A stretch of DNA of 64,000 nt from Pyrocephalus nanus (lineage: Eukaryota; Chordata; Aves; Passeriformes; Tyrannidae). Under the pieces are notes generated by a model. That model searched no databases. It saw nothing but the letters and a program-made list of their open reading frames with translations, and was not told where the DNA came from. The DNA lies in assembly GCA_038380795.1 (NCBI GenBank), contig CM076261.1, positions 11,352,556 through 11,416,555 of the forward strand. Direction: 5' to 3'. The position numbers and the translations under genes were made by a program. Within the stretch, counting starts at the first letter, position 1. Every line of letters begins with the position of its first letter. Below, piece after piece: positions 13,382-23,932 of this stretch.

Positions 13382-13457
13382 CCATGGTGAGGGAGTTAGA
13401 ACAGATGATTTTTAAAAGTCCTTTCCAGCCTAAATCATTCTAAATTCTGATTCTACA
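13382..13457 (+). mobile_element. CR1 3'-end fragment, inverted against its neighbour
   Basis: The stretch with gagttagaacagatgatt, cctttccagcctaaa and a terminal attctaaattctgattct is the last 75 bp or so of a CR1 on the plus strand. It abuts the 5' end of the minus-strand CR1 directly. It may be a very short independent insertion or the 3' piece of an inverted insertion. Confidence 0.8.
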
Positions 13458-14987
13458 ATTTAGTCTTGATGTTTCATGTATTTGATGATAAGCCTGTTTG
13501 TGCACGGGAGAGTTGCTGGTTTTGACAGAAAGTAAATCATGTCTGTTCTTTGACCATCCAGCAAAGTCTTTATGTACAAACACTATGTTAGCTTGTGAAT
13601 TGGATGTGACAGTGCATTTTAATACTGAATGCAACACTCATACCCTAAAATTGGTCATTGTGAGATAGAACAGAAAGTGTATTTGGCATTTTTTGGATGT
13701 ATTTAATTAATCAAATAGTGCTATATTTAAGCCATATAAGTTCTTAACAAAGTCAAATGAAATTGCCTCTTTAAAGAGTTTTCAGAGCTCAAAAAGGCTG
13801 CAACACTGAAGTTACAGAATAGTTCCTATTATGTGCAGTAATAATTATTTTTATAGCAATATGTATTCATATAAATAGCATTAAAAATCTATTCATATAC
13901 TTGTTAAAAAATAAATCAAACAAAAAAAACTTCAGTTGAATTTTTACTAGACTTAATTCTCTGTCTTAGGCATTGGAATCTCTTGAAATTATTTAGAGAG
14001 TTCATATGGGATCTTAAAATGTTCAGAGACATTGCTGATCTAATTCATAATAATTTCTAAAGTATTTTGGTACAAGAGAGTGTAAATTACTATATGTGAA
14101 AAACAGTTCTTCAATGAAAGTGAAGTATATAAAAAAAATATTTATAAAACCTTTAAATGTGTACATGAAATTAAATTATGAAGAGCTGAAGTACAGGACA
14201 TTCCTGAGTAGAATAAAAAGCCAGTGTATTTAAGAAGAAGAATAAAAGTAGCCGTGTTCAAGGTATTTAACTCATTGAAAGCAAAATGTAGCAAAGCTGT
14301 CCTTGGTATTTATCCTTGAGGTTCTACATTGAAATGAATGGTTGCCGTGATTTCCCAGATTTTTGAAGTAGCAAAGAACTAAAATCCTGAATATCTGCTT
14401 AACTGTACAGACTTATTAATTTTAATTTTAAGGGTAGGAAGTATTAAAATGAAAAATTACACTTTTTTTTGTAAGACCTTTCCTGAAATATTTGCGGCAG
14501 GATTTTTAAAGCATTGTCAGTGTTAGGCTCATGCTTGTCCTGCTGAACTCAGTATGTGACTTGATTTTGGAGAACCCTGTACTATACTTTGTACTAACAG
14601 AAACTTGACACAGACTTTTAAGAATTTCAGGCTTCAAAAGACATCTACAAAATATACACTGAAACATGTAGTCATATTTTCCCTTCTGCAACATCTGTAT
14701 GTTCACCTTATATTGGCTGATACTTTTCAAGTTCCACATTCTTATAAATCATTTATGTAAATTTAAATTTAATCTTCCAGGGAGATTAGTATCTGTTTAT
14801 TAAAGAGACAAGGAATCCATGCTGTAGGCATTTTTTTCTTTCTACCAAGTTTATTTATTTGGAAAAACCTTACAAATTTTTTAAATCTTGGAACATTAAG
14901 ATTGATAATAATTTTTATGATTCTTTTGAAATTTTCTTTAAATTAGCAAAATGTAGATTAGGGATGGATTTTTTTTTTTTTTTTTCC
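13458..14987. other. Unique AT-rich sequence, nothing recognised
   Basis: No gene or repeat was recognised apart from A/T runs, including a T run at 14969-14985. Confidence 0.6.
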
Positions 14988-15165
14988 TGGAACAAGTTGA
15001 CCAGAGGAATTGTGGATGCCCCATCCCTGGAGGTGTTCAAGGCCCCATCCGTCAAGGTATTTAAGGATGGATGGGGCTTTGAGGAACCTGGTCTAGTGGA
15101 AGGTGTCACTGCCCATTGCAATGGGTGTTCACAACTAGACGATCTTAAAGGTCCTTTCCAAAACA
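14988..15165 (+). mobile_element. CR1 3'-end fragment with internal 24-bp duplication
   Basis: Plus-strand CR1 3' region: aacaagttgaccagaggaat, gtggatgccccatccctgg, then ggggctttgaggaacctgg and aggtcctttccaaaac. The segment cccatccctggaggtgttc.. (15020-15043) is followed at once by a related copy (15044-15067) matching at 18 of 24 positions, so this copy carries a small tandem duplication. The usual ATTCTATG tail is replaced by an A-rich aacaacaagaacaaaaaaa stretch. Confidence 0.92.
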
Positions 15166-18100
15166 ACAAGAACAAAAAAATTTAAGTTATTATTACTAGT
15201 CAAAATAAAGATGGACTTTGAATGTGTCTCAAATAGGACATTGGGTGAGGCATCAGTATGCAAAGTTCAACGCCAAGCAAGCAAGTATCTATGGAACAGT
15301 GTGCAAAATTCATGTTAAGGGTTACAGAAGTTTACATCAAAGACAGAAAGTCTGACTACTGTTTGGCTTAATGTAAAGCTCTGAGCTTTTGTGAGATATT
15401 CTGTTTGATCTGTGGGAACAGGAGATGTAATCACCTATGAGTAACCGTACAAGAGCTCTGATGAGTTTCAGGAGGGGTGCTTGGTCTGAGGAGTTTCTTG
15501 GGTTTACCTCTACCGCTGTTCTGTCTTTTCCAGTTTTCCACAGGAAGTCTGTGCTAATCTTAATTTGAAATTCAAGAAAATGTCTATTCCAATTTTCAAT
15601 ACCTTTTTGAGAGAACAGAGGAAGATTAGCCTCTTTCAAGCATTTTTATTGGTGCCAGTGATATCAGTCACTCCTTTCACACTGTAAAATATGATGTACT
15701 TTTCCAGTGATTGTGCTCAGAGCAGAAGTTTATTTGGCACATGAAGATGAGTTGGAGAAGGCAAATGGATCAGTCTCAATTGGATCATATAATAAGGAGC
15801 TACATTTTTTGCAACAGTGACAACACTTAAAAAAATATATTCTGAATTATTTATATGTGTCCATTAGCCTTTAAAGATCATTTCCAAAACTCTCTCTCAT
15901 ATCAGAAATTTACAAATCGGTGGGTTACCTTTTGTCATAATGTGTTATTCCCAATAATAATCTTTCCACTCGTATGAACTTAAAATAAAGAATTAATACT
16001 GTTAGAAGAGCCAAGTTTAAAAAACAAAACAACCCCCCACAACTAAGAAAACCCATACAAACAAAAATAAACAAAATAAACAAACAAGCTAAACCTAAAT
16101 AACAAAAATGGGTACAGTTTATAAGTATATGAGCTTGACAAAAATTTAATTCATGAAGATATATAATCACCAGTCTAAGGTATTGAATGGGTCCTTAACA
16201 TTAAATTATCCTTATTTTTTTGAAAGAGTCTCAAGGTATTTGAAAATCAATATTTTTGTGATTATCTATATTTACTCCATTCTATTTACTAATTATGATC
16301 TGAAATTCATGTTTGAAAGATGGTGGAAATAAGAGACATTTGTTTTCATAATGTTCTGCTTTTCATGCACCAGAGTGGTTGAAGTCTGTCACTGACAGCT
16401 CTCAAATATGTTGTGCCTACTAATGAGGACAAAGTTGTACAGCCTCAGGTTGCCTTGTTAATTAATTTTCAAGTTTTAACACCAATACCCTTCATGGAAA
16501 CAATGCACAGTTTTCACAGAGCATATTAGATGCAGGATACGTGATTTCAAACAAAATTACCTTTTAGACCTACACATCTCAGCCTATACCAGAATCCTTA
16601 TTTCCAGCTTGAAGTTCAGCCACTGTCACTGCAGTGTGTGAAGTAAGACCTAATGAATTCTGAAGACTGTGTGTCAGGATAGGCTAAGGTCTGCCTATGC
16701 TGCAGGAATATATGGATATATTACAATAGAGTCTGAAGTTCATTTCAATAGTTGCAGCCTAATTGTAAAAGAAATGGTTAGATTTTAGAAATCTCTCAGA
16801 AAATTAAAAAATACCTGAACATATAATTCTACCTGCTCTTACTAGTCTACAATTTGGTGCACTAATCAAAATTAACATGTGATTGCCTTTCCTACCTCAG
16901 TACTGTAGAGCTACTTTTAAGCTTGCCGCATCCTTAATATTAGAATTACTGGGCTAGTAGACAGATCATAAATGGAAATGTTATTTATGTAATGCACTAG
17001 GGTTTGGTTTACTGCACACTTGGCCCGTTTTCACCTATCAAAGTAAATAACAAACTTGCTCTCTAAGAGCCAAAATAGATTCAACTTTTCTGTAACTTTA
17101 GTCCATGTTTTAACCTTGTCTGAGCATTTTCTTTAAGACCATCATAAATGAACCACCAGGGATAAATGCCGTGGGAGTGAGCTTGAAGTAAAATCCTTCC
17201 CTGATCAACATTTCTTACAGATAATTTGCGTCAGACTGATTTCCAAAGATTGCTTCTGAGATTGCACATGTTTATGGAGTTATTTCTTAAGATGCACGTA
17301 ATAAGATTGTATAGCTCCTCAGTTCTTTTCCTGTTTCTATATCAAATTAATTGAAGCCTTCTCTACCAATGTACTTTCATGTCTGCTGGTATCCCAAAGG
17401 CAGGCTTGTCAATCACACAATCACTCTGCTGCTGTTCTGCAGTTGACCTGATTCAGCATTGAAAAAGAACAAGTGCTTCTATGCAATCAAACTGGAACTG
17501 ATTGATACCAAAGAGACCTTGATAAGACTCACTTAGTACCAAGCAGTAGTAGTAAGGCAGGCAAGATAGAGCAAGAGAGAATGCACTGGGGGAAACAGTT
17601 GCTTTGAAAGTTATTTTTTTTTTTTTTACAAACCCTTGCAGAAAGAAATAAGTGCAAATATACGAATAGGGTAATATCTGCTCATATATTCTGTGCACAT
17701 CACACAATCCTACCCACAGCTGTAACTGTAAAAATGTTAGCTGATTTTGGAATAAAGTCAAAACACAGATTTGTTGGAGAAACTCCGAATGGCACATTTG
17801 ACAAACCTGATAGTACCAAGATCCACAAGACCATGGTTCTATGACACTTCCATTTGAATTTAATTTTAAACAATTCAAAACTTGGAAAATAAAACACATC
17901 AGTCCCCAGTGGTTATAGGCATAATTTGAAATTATGATATTTTAAATAATTTAAAATAATTTAGCCTTTTTTTTTTTAATTTTATTTTTTTTATTGTTGA
18001 AGGCATAGTTCATAACACTACGAAATTGTCACCCTGATGACTTATAATTTCAAGTTTTAACACTAAGGTCACAAAGGCTCTTCCTATTCCAGGAAGGTGA

Positions 18101-18570
18101 TTAACTGATAATCAGATCTCTCAAGCATTTAAAACTTATTCTTGAGTAATATAATTTTTAAAATAACAGCATTCCATATATTGAGTAATGATACATTAAG
18201 GATTGCTATGCATGGTCCAGTATGAGAAAGTAATCTGTGATTGCTTTGTCAGAATAAAATTTCTAAGGACTACCATATTGGAACCAGCAAGATTATATAT
18301 CAGTTTGCCAATGCTTAAGCATCTTTACTAGTCCTCACACCTGGTCTGGATTTGGTTATGGCAGTCTCACTTGTTTGGATGTTTGTGATAGACCAAAGTT
18401 ATGTTCTTTCACAGACATAAATGAAGTTCACACACAGCTTTAAATGTTTACCTTTAGTTTATAATCATCAAAGTCTTCCTGTATAATTAATGTAAGGGGA
18501 AAAATTTCCACTAAAGGATAACATAAAACTGTCCTATTTTGGGTACTGTAAATTAAGACTCTTTCATTTG
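15166..18570. other. Unique AT-rich sequence, one long unsupported frame
   Basis: No repeat or gene was recognised in 3.4 kb. A 148-codon minus-strand frame (17899-17453) is the longest outside the repeats. Its product is rich in Phe, Leu, Cys and Gln, has no motif I know, and includes a lysine run read from an A/T homopolymer, so it is most likely a chance frame. Confidence 0.5.
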
Positions 18571-18757
18571 GGTGGTGACTGACCACTGGAACAGACTGCC
18601 CAGAGGGGTTCTGGAGACTCCTCAGAGATATATATTCTTAATCTGTCTGGGCAATCAGCATTTTTTGTCCTTGCCTGAGCAGGGAGTTTGGAGCAGATAA
18701 CCTCCAGTGGTCCCTCCCAACCTCAACCATTCTGTGAGTCTTTTATTCTGTGATTCT
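18571..18757 (+). mobile_element. CR1 3'-end fragment
   Basis: A plus-strand copy of a different CR1 subfamily from its neighbours. It includes ccactggaacagactgccca, gcctgagcagggagtttgg and ggtccctcccaacctcaacc, and ends in ccattctgtgagtc..attctgtgattct, the CR1 terminal microsatellite. Confidence 0.93.
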
Positions 18758-19954
18758 ACAAACTTAAAACCTACTTTGGTCCTTGGAATTCAGAGGAAGC
18801 CCAGGGCAACTTAATTGTCTCTGTAGGCATCAGGCACTCAATAAAAATATATCTCTATCCCTGTATCCTCTGTCCCAACCTCTAAATGGTAATTATCCTT
18901 AATCCTTCTTCTGAAATTAACAAAAATGTAGGCAAGGGTGATTTCTCTTATGAAACATAAAGTTTATGAAATTTCACATTTTTCTTTTAAAATAAAAAAA
19001 AAAAAAAAGTGGTTTTTCTCCTTAAAATGTAATAGATGAGAGAAATACGAATTCTAAAATAAATCAATGTTCGCTACAAATATTTTAGGTAATGACAAAG
19101 CCAAATTTGGATTTTACAAAAGACTATATTGCTGGCCTTCTAGTGTCACCTTTTCTAGAACCAAATTAAAATCTGACTGTGTATGGCATCTTGACTTTTA
19201 CAGAACAATTTTATGTGATTTATCACTTAAAGCTCACTGAAAAGCAATTGAAAACAGAAATCTGATTAGATATTGTTCAGAGTCTCAGTAAATATTTAGG
19301 AAGATAACTGTTACTGCAATTAATGGATATTAGATCTCTTATAGTCACTGAGAATGTAAGCTATGGATGCCTGTATACACTGAAAAAAACCCACCAGACT
19401 CCCAAAAAAAGGAGATATTACATAACTGGTTATGTGTTCTTTTAAAAGGCTAGAATATGGAATCAGATTAAATTAATCCAATTCCCAATTCAAGTTTACT
19501 GCCTTTTCTAAGAAAAAGAAAGACTTTGTATGTGTATCTGAAAAAGCATGAAGTCTAAAAAGCTCCTCAGGCAGTTTAATTACTTTTTGTCCCACCACCT
19601 TTACTTAAATTTGAAGTATGTCTCACCTTTTGAAAAAAGATAATTAAATTGAGATAGTTGTTCTCATTTTTATCTTTTTATCCTCAGACTATTCTCAGAA
19701 AGACAGTAGTTCAGAAAAGAAATCTGAATGTGCAAGTTTTAAAAGAACACTACTAGTACAATAACAGTGATGCCTTGCAACACAAAATTCTAGCTGGACA
19801 ACATACATCTTGAATCGATTCAAGTCTTTTTGAAGCTACCAAAAATTATCTGCAAGGAAACATTAGTAACAGTTTTGTAGAATGAAAAAAAAATATGTGG
19901 TTTAGTACTACATAGAGGCATCTTCACATTAATGAAGCTGAGATTTTTTCTGCT
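18758..19954. other. Unique AT-rich sequence, nothing recognised
   Basis: No gene or dispersed repeat was recognised. An A run of 15 lies at 18994-19008. Confidence 0.6.
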
Positions 19955-20368
19955 TGTACACAAAAGTCTTGCTTTTCAAACCTGATTTCCTTTTATGGCA
20001 AGGTAATTCACCTAGTTGGTCAAGGGAAGCCAGTTGATGCAATCTTTCTGAATTTCAGTAAAGTTTTCAATACTATCTCTAACAAGAGCCTTCTGGTCAA
20101 AATGTCCTGCCAACAGCTGGATGAACATATCATGGAGTGGGTGAGCAATTGGCTCATGGGTTGAGCACAGAGGGTAATAATGAATCAGGTGACATCAGAC
20201 TGGTGACCTGTCAGTAGTGGGACTCCAAACGGCTCCAGCTTGGGCCCTGTGCTCTTCAACATCTTCATAAATGACTTGGATGCAGGACTGGAAGGGATAC
20301 TAAGCAAGTTTGCAAACACAAAACTGGGAGGAGCTCTTGAAGGCAGGGGTGCACTGCAGAGTGCATTT
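19955..20368 (+). pseudogene. CR1 reverse transcriptase fragment, truncated at both ends
   Basis: Read on the plus strand, one frame gives KSCFSNLISFYGKVIHLVGQ, then DAIFLNFSKVFNT, then [18 protein letters not shown] and [11 protein letters not shown]. These are palm motifs of CR1 ORF2, interrupted by two TGA stops. The first catalytic aspartate region reads LNFSKVFNT and the FADD block is shortened to FANT, so it is dead. It closely matches the copy at 58500-58700 on the other strand. There is no CR1 3' region after about 20368, which is unusual because CR1 inserts from its 3' end. The 3' part was probably deleted. Confidence 0.9.
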
Positions 20369-21159
20369 TAAAAAAATCCTCCCCCCCCCTTTTTTTTTTT
20401 TGTAATTTAGTAACTTTTCTCTGACTTTGTTAAACCTTCCCAAATTTTCTCTCTGTTTATTACTGCCAGCTTCTGTATCTGTGTTGTTTTTTCCTGTGTA
20501 TTTTACTATTTCAGTACAGTGGAAGTATTTGCCCCATTATACATAAGAAATAAATGAAGATTACTAACCTAATTTTCCAGCAAACATTGCCCTTGTCACT
20601 CTTCTGTAAATAGATTGTTGAAACAGTTTTCTTTTTCTTCAAAAAGAGGTGACTATCTTCAAGCCAGAAGCAGACATACATTCCTACTCTCTAAGAGAAA
20701 GAAAAGAGAGGCAGATATTTCTCCTGCCCAGTGATGACATTACCTTCAATATTTTAATCTGAAAACCATAATTTTTTCTAAAGTGAAAGAGAAATAACAG
20801 ACTTGTTAAGCATCTTTCTCATGAAAAAAATATTAAAGATCATATTCATAACCTTAGGGTTGTCTACCGTGCTACGGACAAACACACTGAGATGTACATT
20901 CAGACCACATAAATGCATTGGTAGGATTTTAACACAAAAGTCTGTCCCCCTTAGGTGTTAGTCCCTGGTTTTTGTTAAACACTTTCATTTTGACAACCTA
21001 CAACATACTTTCATTCAAAATGACCTCTTGTCTGACACAAAATGAAGAAGAAAGAGAGGGGAGAAAAAAGGAAAAAGTGGCTTTGCTTTATGAAGATAAC
21101 CATCTCCTCAGGCATAGTCAAATCAGAAGCGCTAAGAAATAAATATTCAAAAATTTGAT
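20369..21159. other. Unique sequence with C9-T12 run
   Basis: It begins with C9 (20381-20389) followed by T12 (20390-20401), next to the broken end of the CR1 fragment. Nothing else was recognised. Confidence 0.55.
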
Positions 21160-21490
21160 GAGGAAAAAAGCCCTCTTGACCTTTTATGCCGCCCATTAAC
21201 ACAGTACGCTAACACCTGCTTTGTAATTATTGTGCTAATCAAGGCAGCAAGGTTCACCAATTGTCACATTTCCTTACAGATTTCCAGCTTCGTTGCCATG
21301 TTGCTGTCTCAGTTAGTCTGCAACACTCTTAACGTAGCTTCCTCCTGCAGGAAGAAAATTGGTTTCCGATGCGAATTCTTCATAATGAAGCAATCCCTTA
21401 ATGTATAGTGAACTTATTATGCATTGTGCTGAAATTAATTTTCGTTCGTCTAGAAGTATATGCGTGCTTAAAACCTCGAGGCAGAACAAA
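21160..21490. promoter_or_regulatory. Candidate conserved non-coding element (CpG-retaining block)
   Basis: About 330 bp holds roughly ten CpG dinucleotides, against a very sparse background in neighbouring unique DNA. It also has AT-rich homeodomain-like cores (gtaattatt at about 21221, aattaatttt at about 21433). The block has no repeat similarity I recognise and no convincing reading frame. CpG retention can mark functional or unmethylated DNA, so an enhancer or conserved element is possible. Composition is the only evidence. Confidence 0.3.
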
Positions 21491-23057
21491 TGATATTCAA
21501 CTTTGTCCCAAAATGTGATATTTGGGAATACTTTACAAAAAACAGACAAACTGTCACAGTCACAGTGTTGAAAAAGCTGTTCAATCAATATGCTCTTTGC
21601 CTAGGTTCTGTCCACGCATGCACACAAACAAATCATTTTATGTCATATATTTCATGTCTACTTGCAATATTAATACTGTTAGAATTACTGAAATGTCACC
21701 TGGAAAGCAGAAAAGCATTTGAAAACTGTCATGTGGATAAGGTTCCCATGGAAACCAATTTCCTTGATATCCATGTGTTCAATATAAATGCCTGTAATTT
21801 TGTTTGGATACTCATGAAAAAAAAAAAAAAAAAGCCATAACAAAAACTTGGAAATAACTTACACATTTTTAAAAGATTGTAAAAAAACTCATTTAATGCA
21901 CTCTATGTCTCATACAACAGAATAGCACTACCCTGATCAGCATTCATCACTTCTAGCTGTAGCTTTCACGCCACATATGATGCATATGGCTTGTTGACTT
22001 CTAAAAACTAAGGATTTTACCAAAGTAAACACAGTATCTTGAGTTCTTTTTTCAGTATACAGAGTTACACTGGAACAGCAAGATTAAGCATATTTGCAAT
22101 GTAGACACCTTTGAATTCCCTCCTTCAATTCCAGAAGATGGGTTATCTTACACAGTACTTCTGTGTCACAAAGACGTGGTAATTCCTGAATAGAAGACAC
22201 TGCCCCTATCCAAAACTACTTATGATAAAATTGAGTGTGGCTGACAGAACTGGTGACATGTTAAAGTAATTGATGAGAGATACAACAGTTTCATAAGGCA
22301 GTCTGTGATAAGATTTTACAAAAGAACTTAGCAAAGGAAATAGTCCTTGTGAATAATCCTAAAGTTTATTCCTTTAAAACACAAACAAAAAAACCCGCCA
22401 ACCAAACTCAAAAACAAATGCTAAAAGGTTTGGTGGTGTTTTTATGATTTTTTTCATCTTAAGAAATTTGGTGCCATAAGAAAAAAGGCTTCATTTTATT
22501 TTAGCTTTGATCTCCTTATATCCTAGAGTCCTCTAAGGATACGTTAAAGTCACCTATACCCTTAGTTACTTAAGTTTCTTCAGCCATCTCCTATCCTTAG
22601 ACACACTGTGTCTTTACCACCTGACATTTCTGTTTACCTTGTAAATATGACCATGAAAGACAAGGTGCAGTTACTGAAGTAAGTTGCTTCTAAAGCATGA
22701 ATATGCATATACATGTGAACTGAAATAACTGGTGAGTATTTTTTCTGTGTTTTTACTGGAGATCAAATATGAAAATCAAATATTTCAAAGGCATCTCTAG
22801 TTTAAGAAAACAGAAAGTAAAGATTCTTTCTTTTGACTTTTTTCATGTGTAGAAGGAAAAAAGCTCAAAACCCTAGAGGCAGAGAGAATATGCATTTGAG
22901 TAAGACAACATTGGTAATACAGGGGGAAATGTAAGAATAGAGACTTTTTGCTCCCTTCAAAACAAGCTTGTGAAAATTTTCAATTGTAAGTCATTGCATT
23001 GCTTCACTGGGTCCCTTAAAATGTTTGCTATTTTATAAAGCTGATAACCTAGATTTT
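21491..23057. other. Unique AT-rich sequence with A17 run
   Basis: No gene was recognised. A 116-codon plus-strand frame (21490-21840) ends in the A17 run at 21817-21833 and has no known motif. Confidence 0.5.
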
Positions 23058-23115
23058 CTGTACTATGTGGCAGAGTATTGAGCCCATGACTGTACTATGT
23101 GGCAGAGTATTGAGC
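23058..23115. repeat. Tandem duplication, 26-bp unit, period 32
   Basis: The unit that starts ctgtactatgtggcagag and ends in gtattgagc occurs perfectly at 23058-23083 and 23090-23115, with 6 bp between. The identity implies a recent local duplication. Confidence 0.95.
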
Positions 23116-23624
23116 AGCAAAATCTATAACAATTACAACTTTTGCAGAAAGTACTACAGCACATTTTGCCTCTTTAAATATGTTCTACTTACTACAAAAA
23201 TGTTAACCTGAGTACACTTATCTATATTGCCTACCTATCCAATTCAAACTGGATAGAAAGCAGAAAATAATTTAAAATTTTATTAGCTATTTCCTGGATG
23301 GAGGAAAAGACTGTATTATACTGCTGATAACTGCTCATTAATGTCCCTGATTCTGAATTAATATCCCTAATTCTGGCTATGCTATACTGATGAAAGTCTT
23401 TGGGAGCTGAACGAAGACCTGATGTTTTCTCTGTAGGTTGCTTCACTTTTTACTTTATGTGAGCATACCTACTGTTACATACAGAGAGAGTTTGAATATA
23501 ATTTTATTTTGCAGTTTATTTTCCTGGTTAAAAAAGAACTCAAATCCTTCTATTGTAGTTCCAATATATTGAGACAAGATTGTTCTGAGATTCTTTGTTC
23601 AAATACTAAACAAGGCAGTAACTG
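23116..23624. other. Unique AT-rich sequence, nothing recognised
   Basis: No feature was recognised. A 71-codon minus-strand frame at 23446-23231 has no known motif. Confidence 0.55.
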
Positions 23625-23932
23625 TGTAGCGCCAGTCCAGGCGGGAGACGACATGGGTTTCAGGATACCAGCTTTATTATTGTGACAGTATGTCTACCTT
23701 TATACAGTCCTGGGTGACACATGTACACACAGCATTGGTTTACAACTTCATAACAACTCATGATTGGACATAGCTACACATGTCCTAACACAATAGGTTA
23801 ACACTCTAGCAGGAAACCCACTCTGTGTTACAGTCCCCACTGTCTGTGGTTAACCCTCTGCCAGGTGTAAGAAGTTCCATCTTCAGATATCTCAGTTTAC
23901 AGAGAGCCTAGAACCAGCTGGACTCCCCCACA
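23625..23932 (-). mobile_element. Compact solo LTR, alpharetrovirus-like (class II)
   Basis: The 308-bp element has ends tgtagcgcc...cccccaca on plus. On the minus strand a TATA box (23704-23697, tataaagg) is followed only about 26 nt later by AATAAAG (23678-23672). That very short R region and total length match the compact design of avian alpharetrovirus LTRs. The flanks carry actg on both sides in register. A 6-bp actgtg also matches if one CA/TG dinucleotide was lost by slippage, which would fit the 6-bp duplications of this class. No internal viral genes adjoin it. Confidence 0.85.

Larger units (their letters stand above)
11063..13384 (-). mobile_element. CR1 LINE complex lacking the reverse transcriptase region, split by an LTR
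   Basis: On the minus strand the 3' end lies at 11063 (gagttggaagggaccaatc on plus), and typical CR1 3' sequence runs to about 11795. After an unplaced stretch of roughly 90 bp, endonuclease-region sequence resumes at about 11880. Compared with the copy at 57466-59380, about 0.95 kb carrying most of the reverse transcriptase is missing between these blocks. Endonuclease sequence continues to about 12265, is interrupted by an LTR (12269-12967) and resumes to about 13384, where the CR1 5' region ends. Either one copy lost its middle, or two CR1 copies lie side by side in the same orientation. Confidence 0.88.

Noticed and set aside
21490..21840. 116-codon plus-strand frame next to the CpG-rich block
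   Set aside because: No recognisable motif, and it ends in an A17 homopolymer read as lysines; no splice or promoter context seen.
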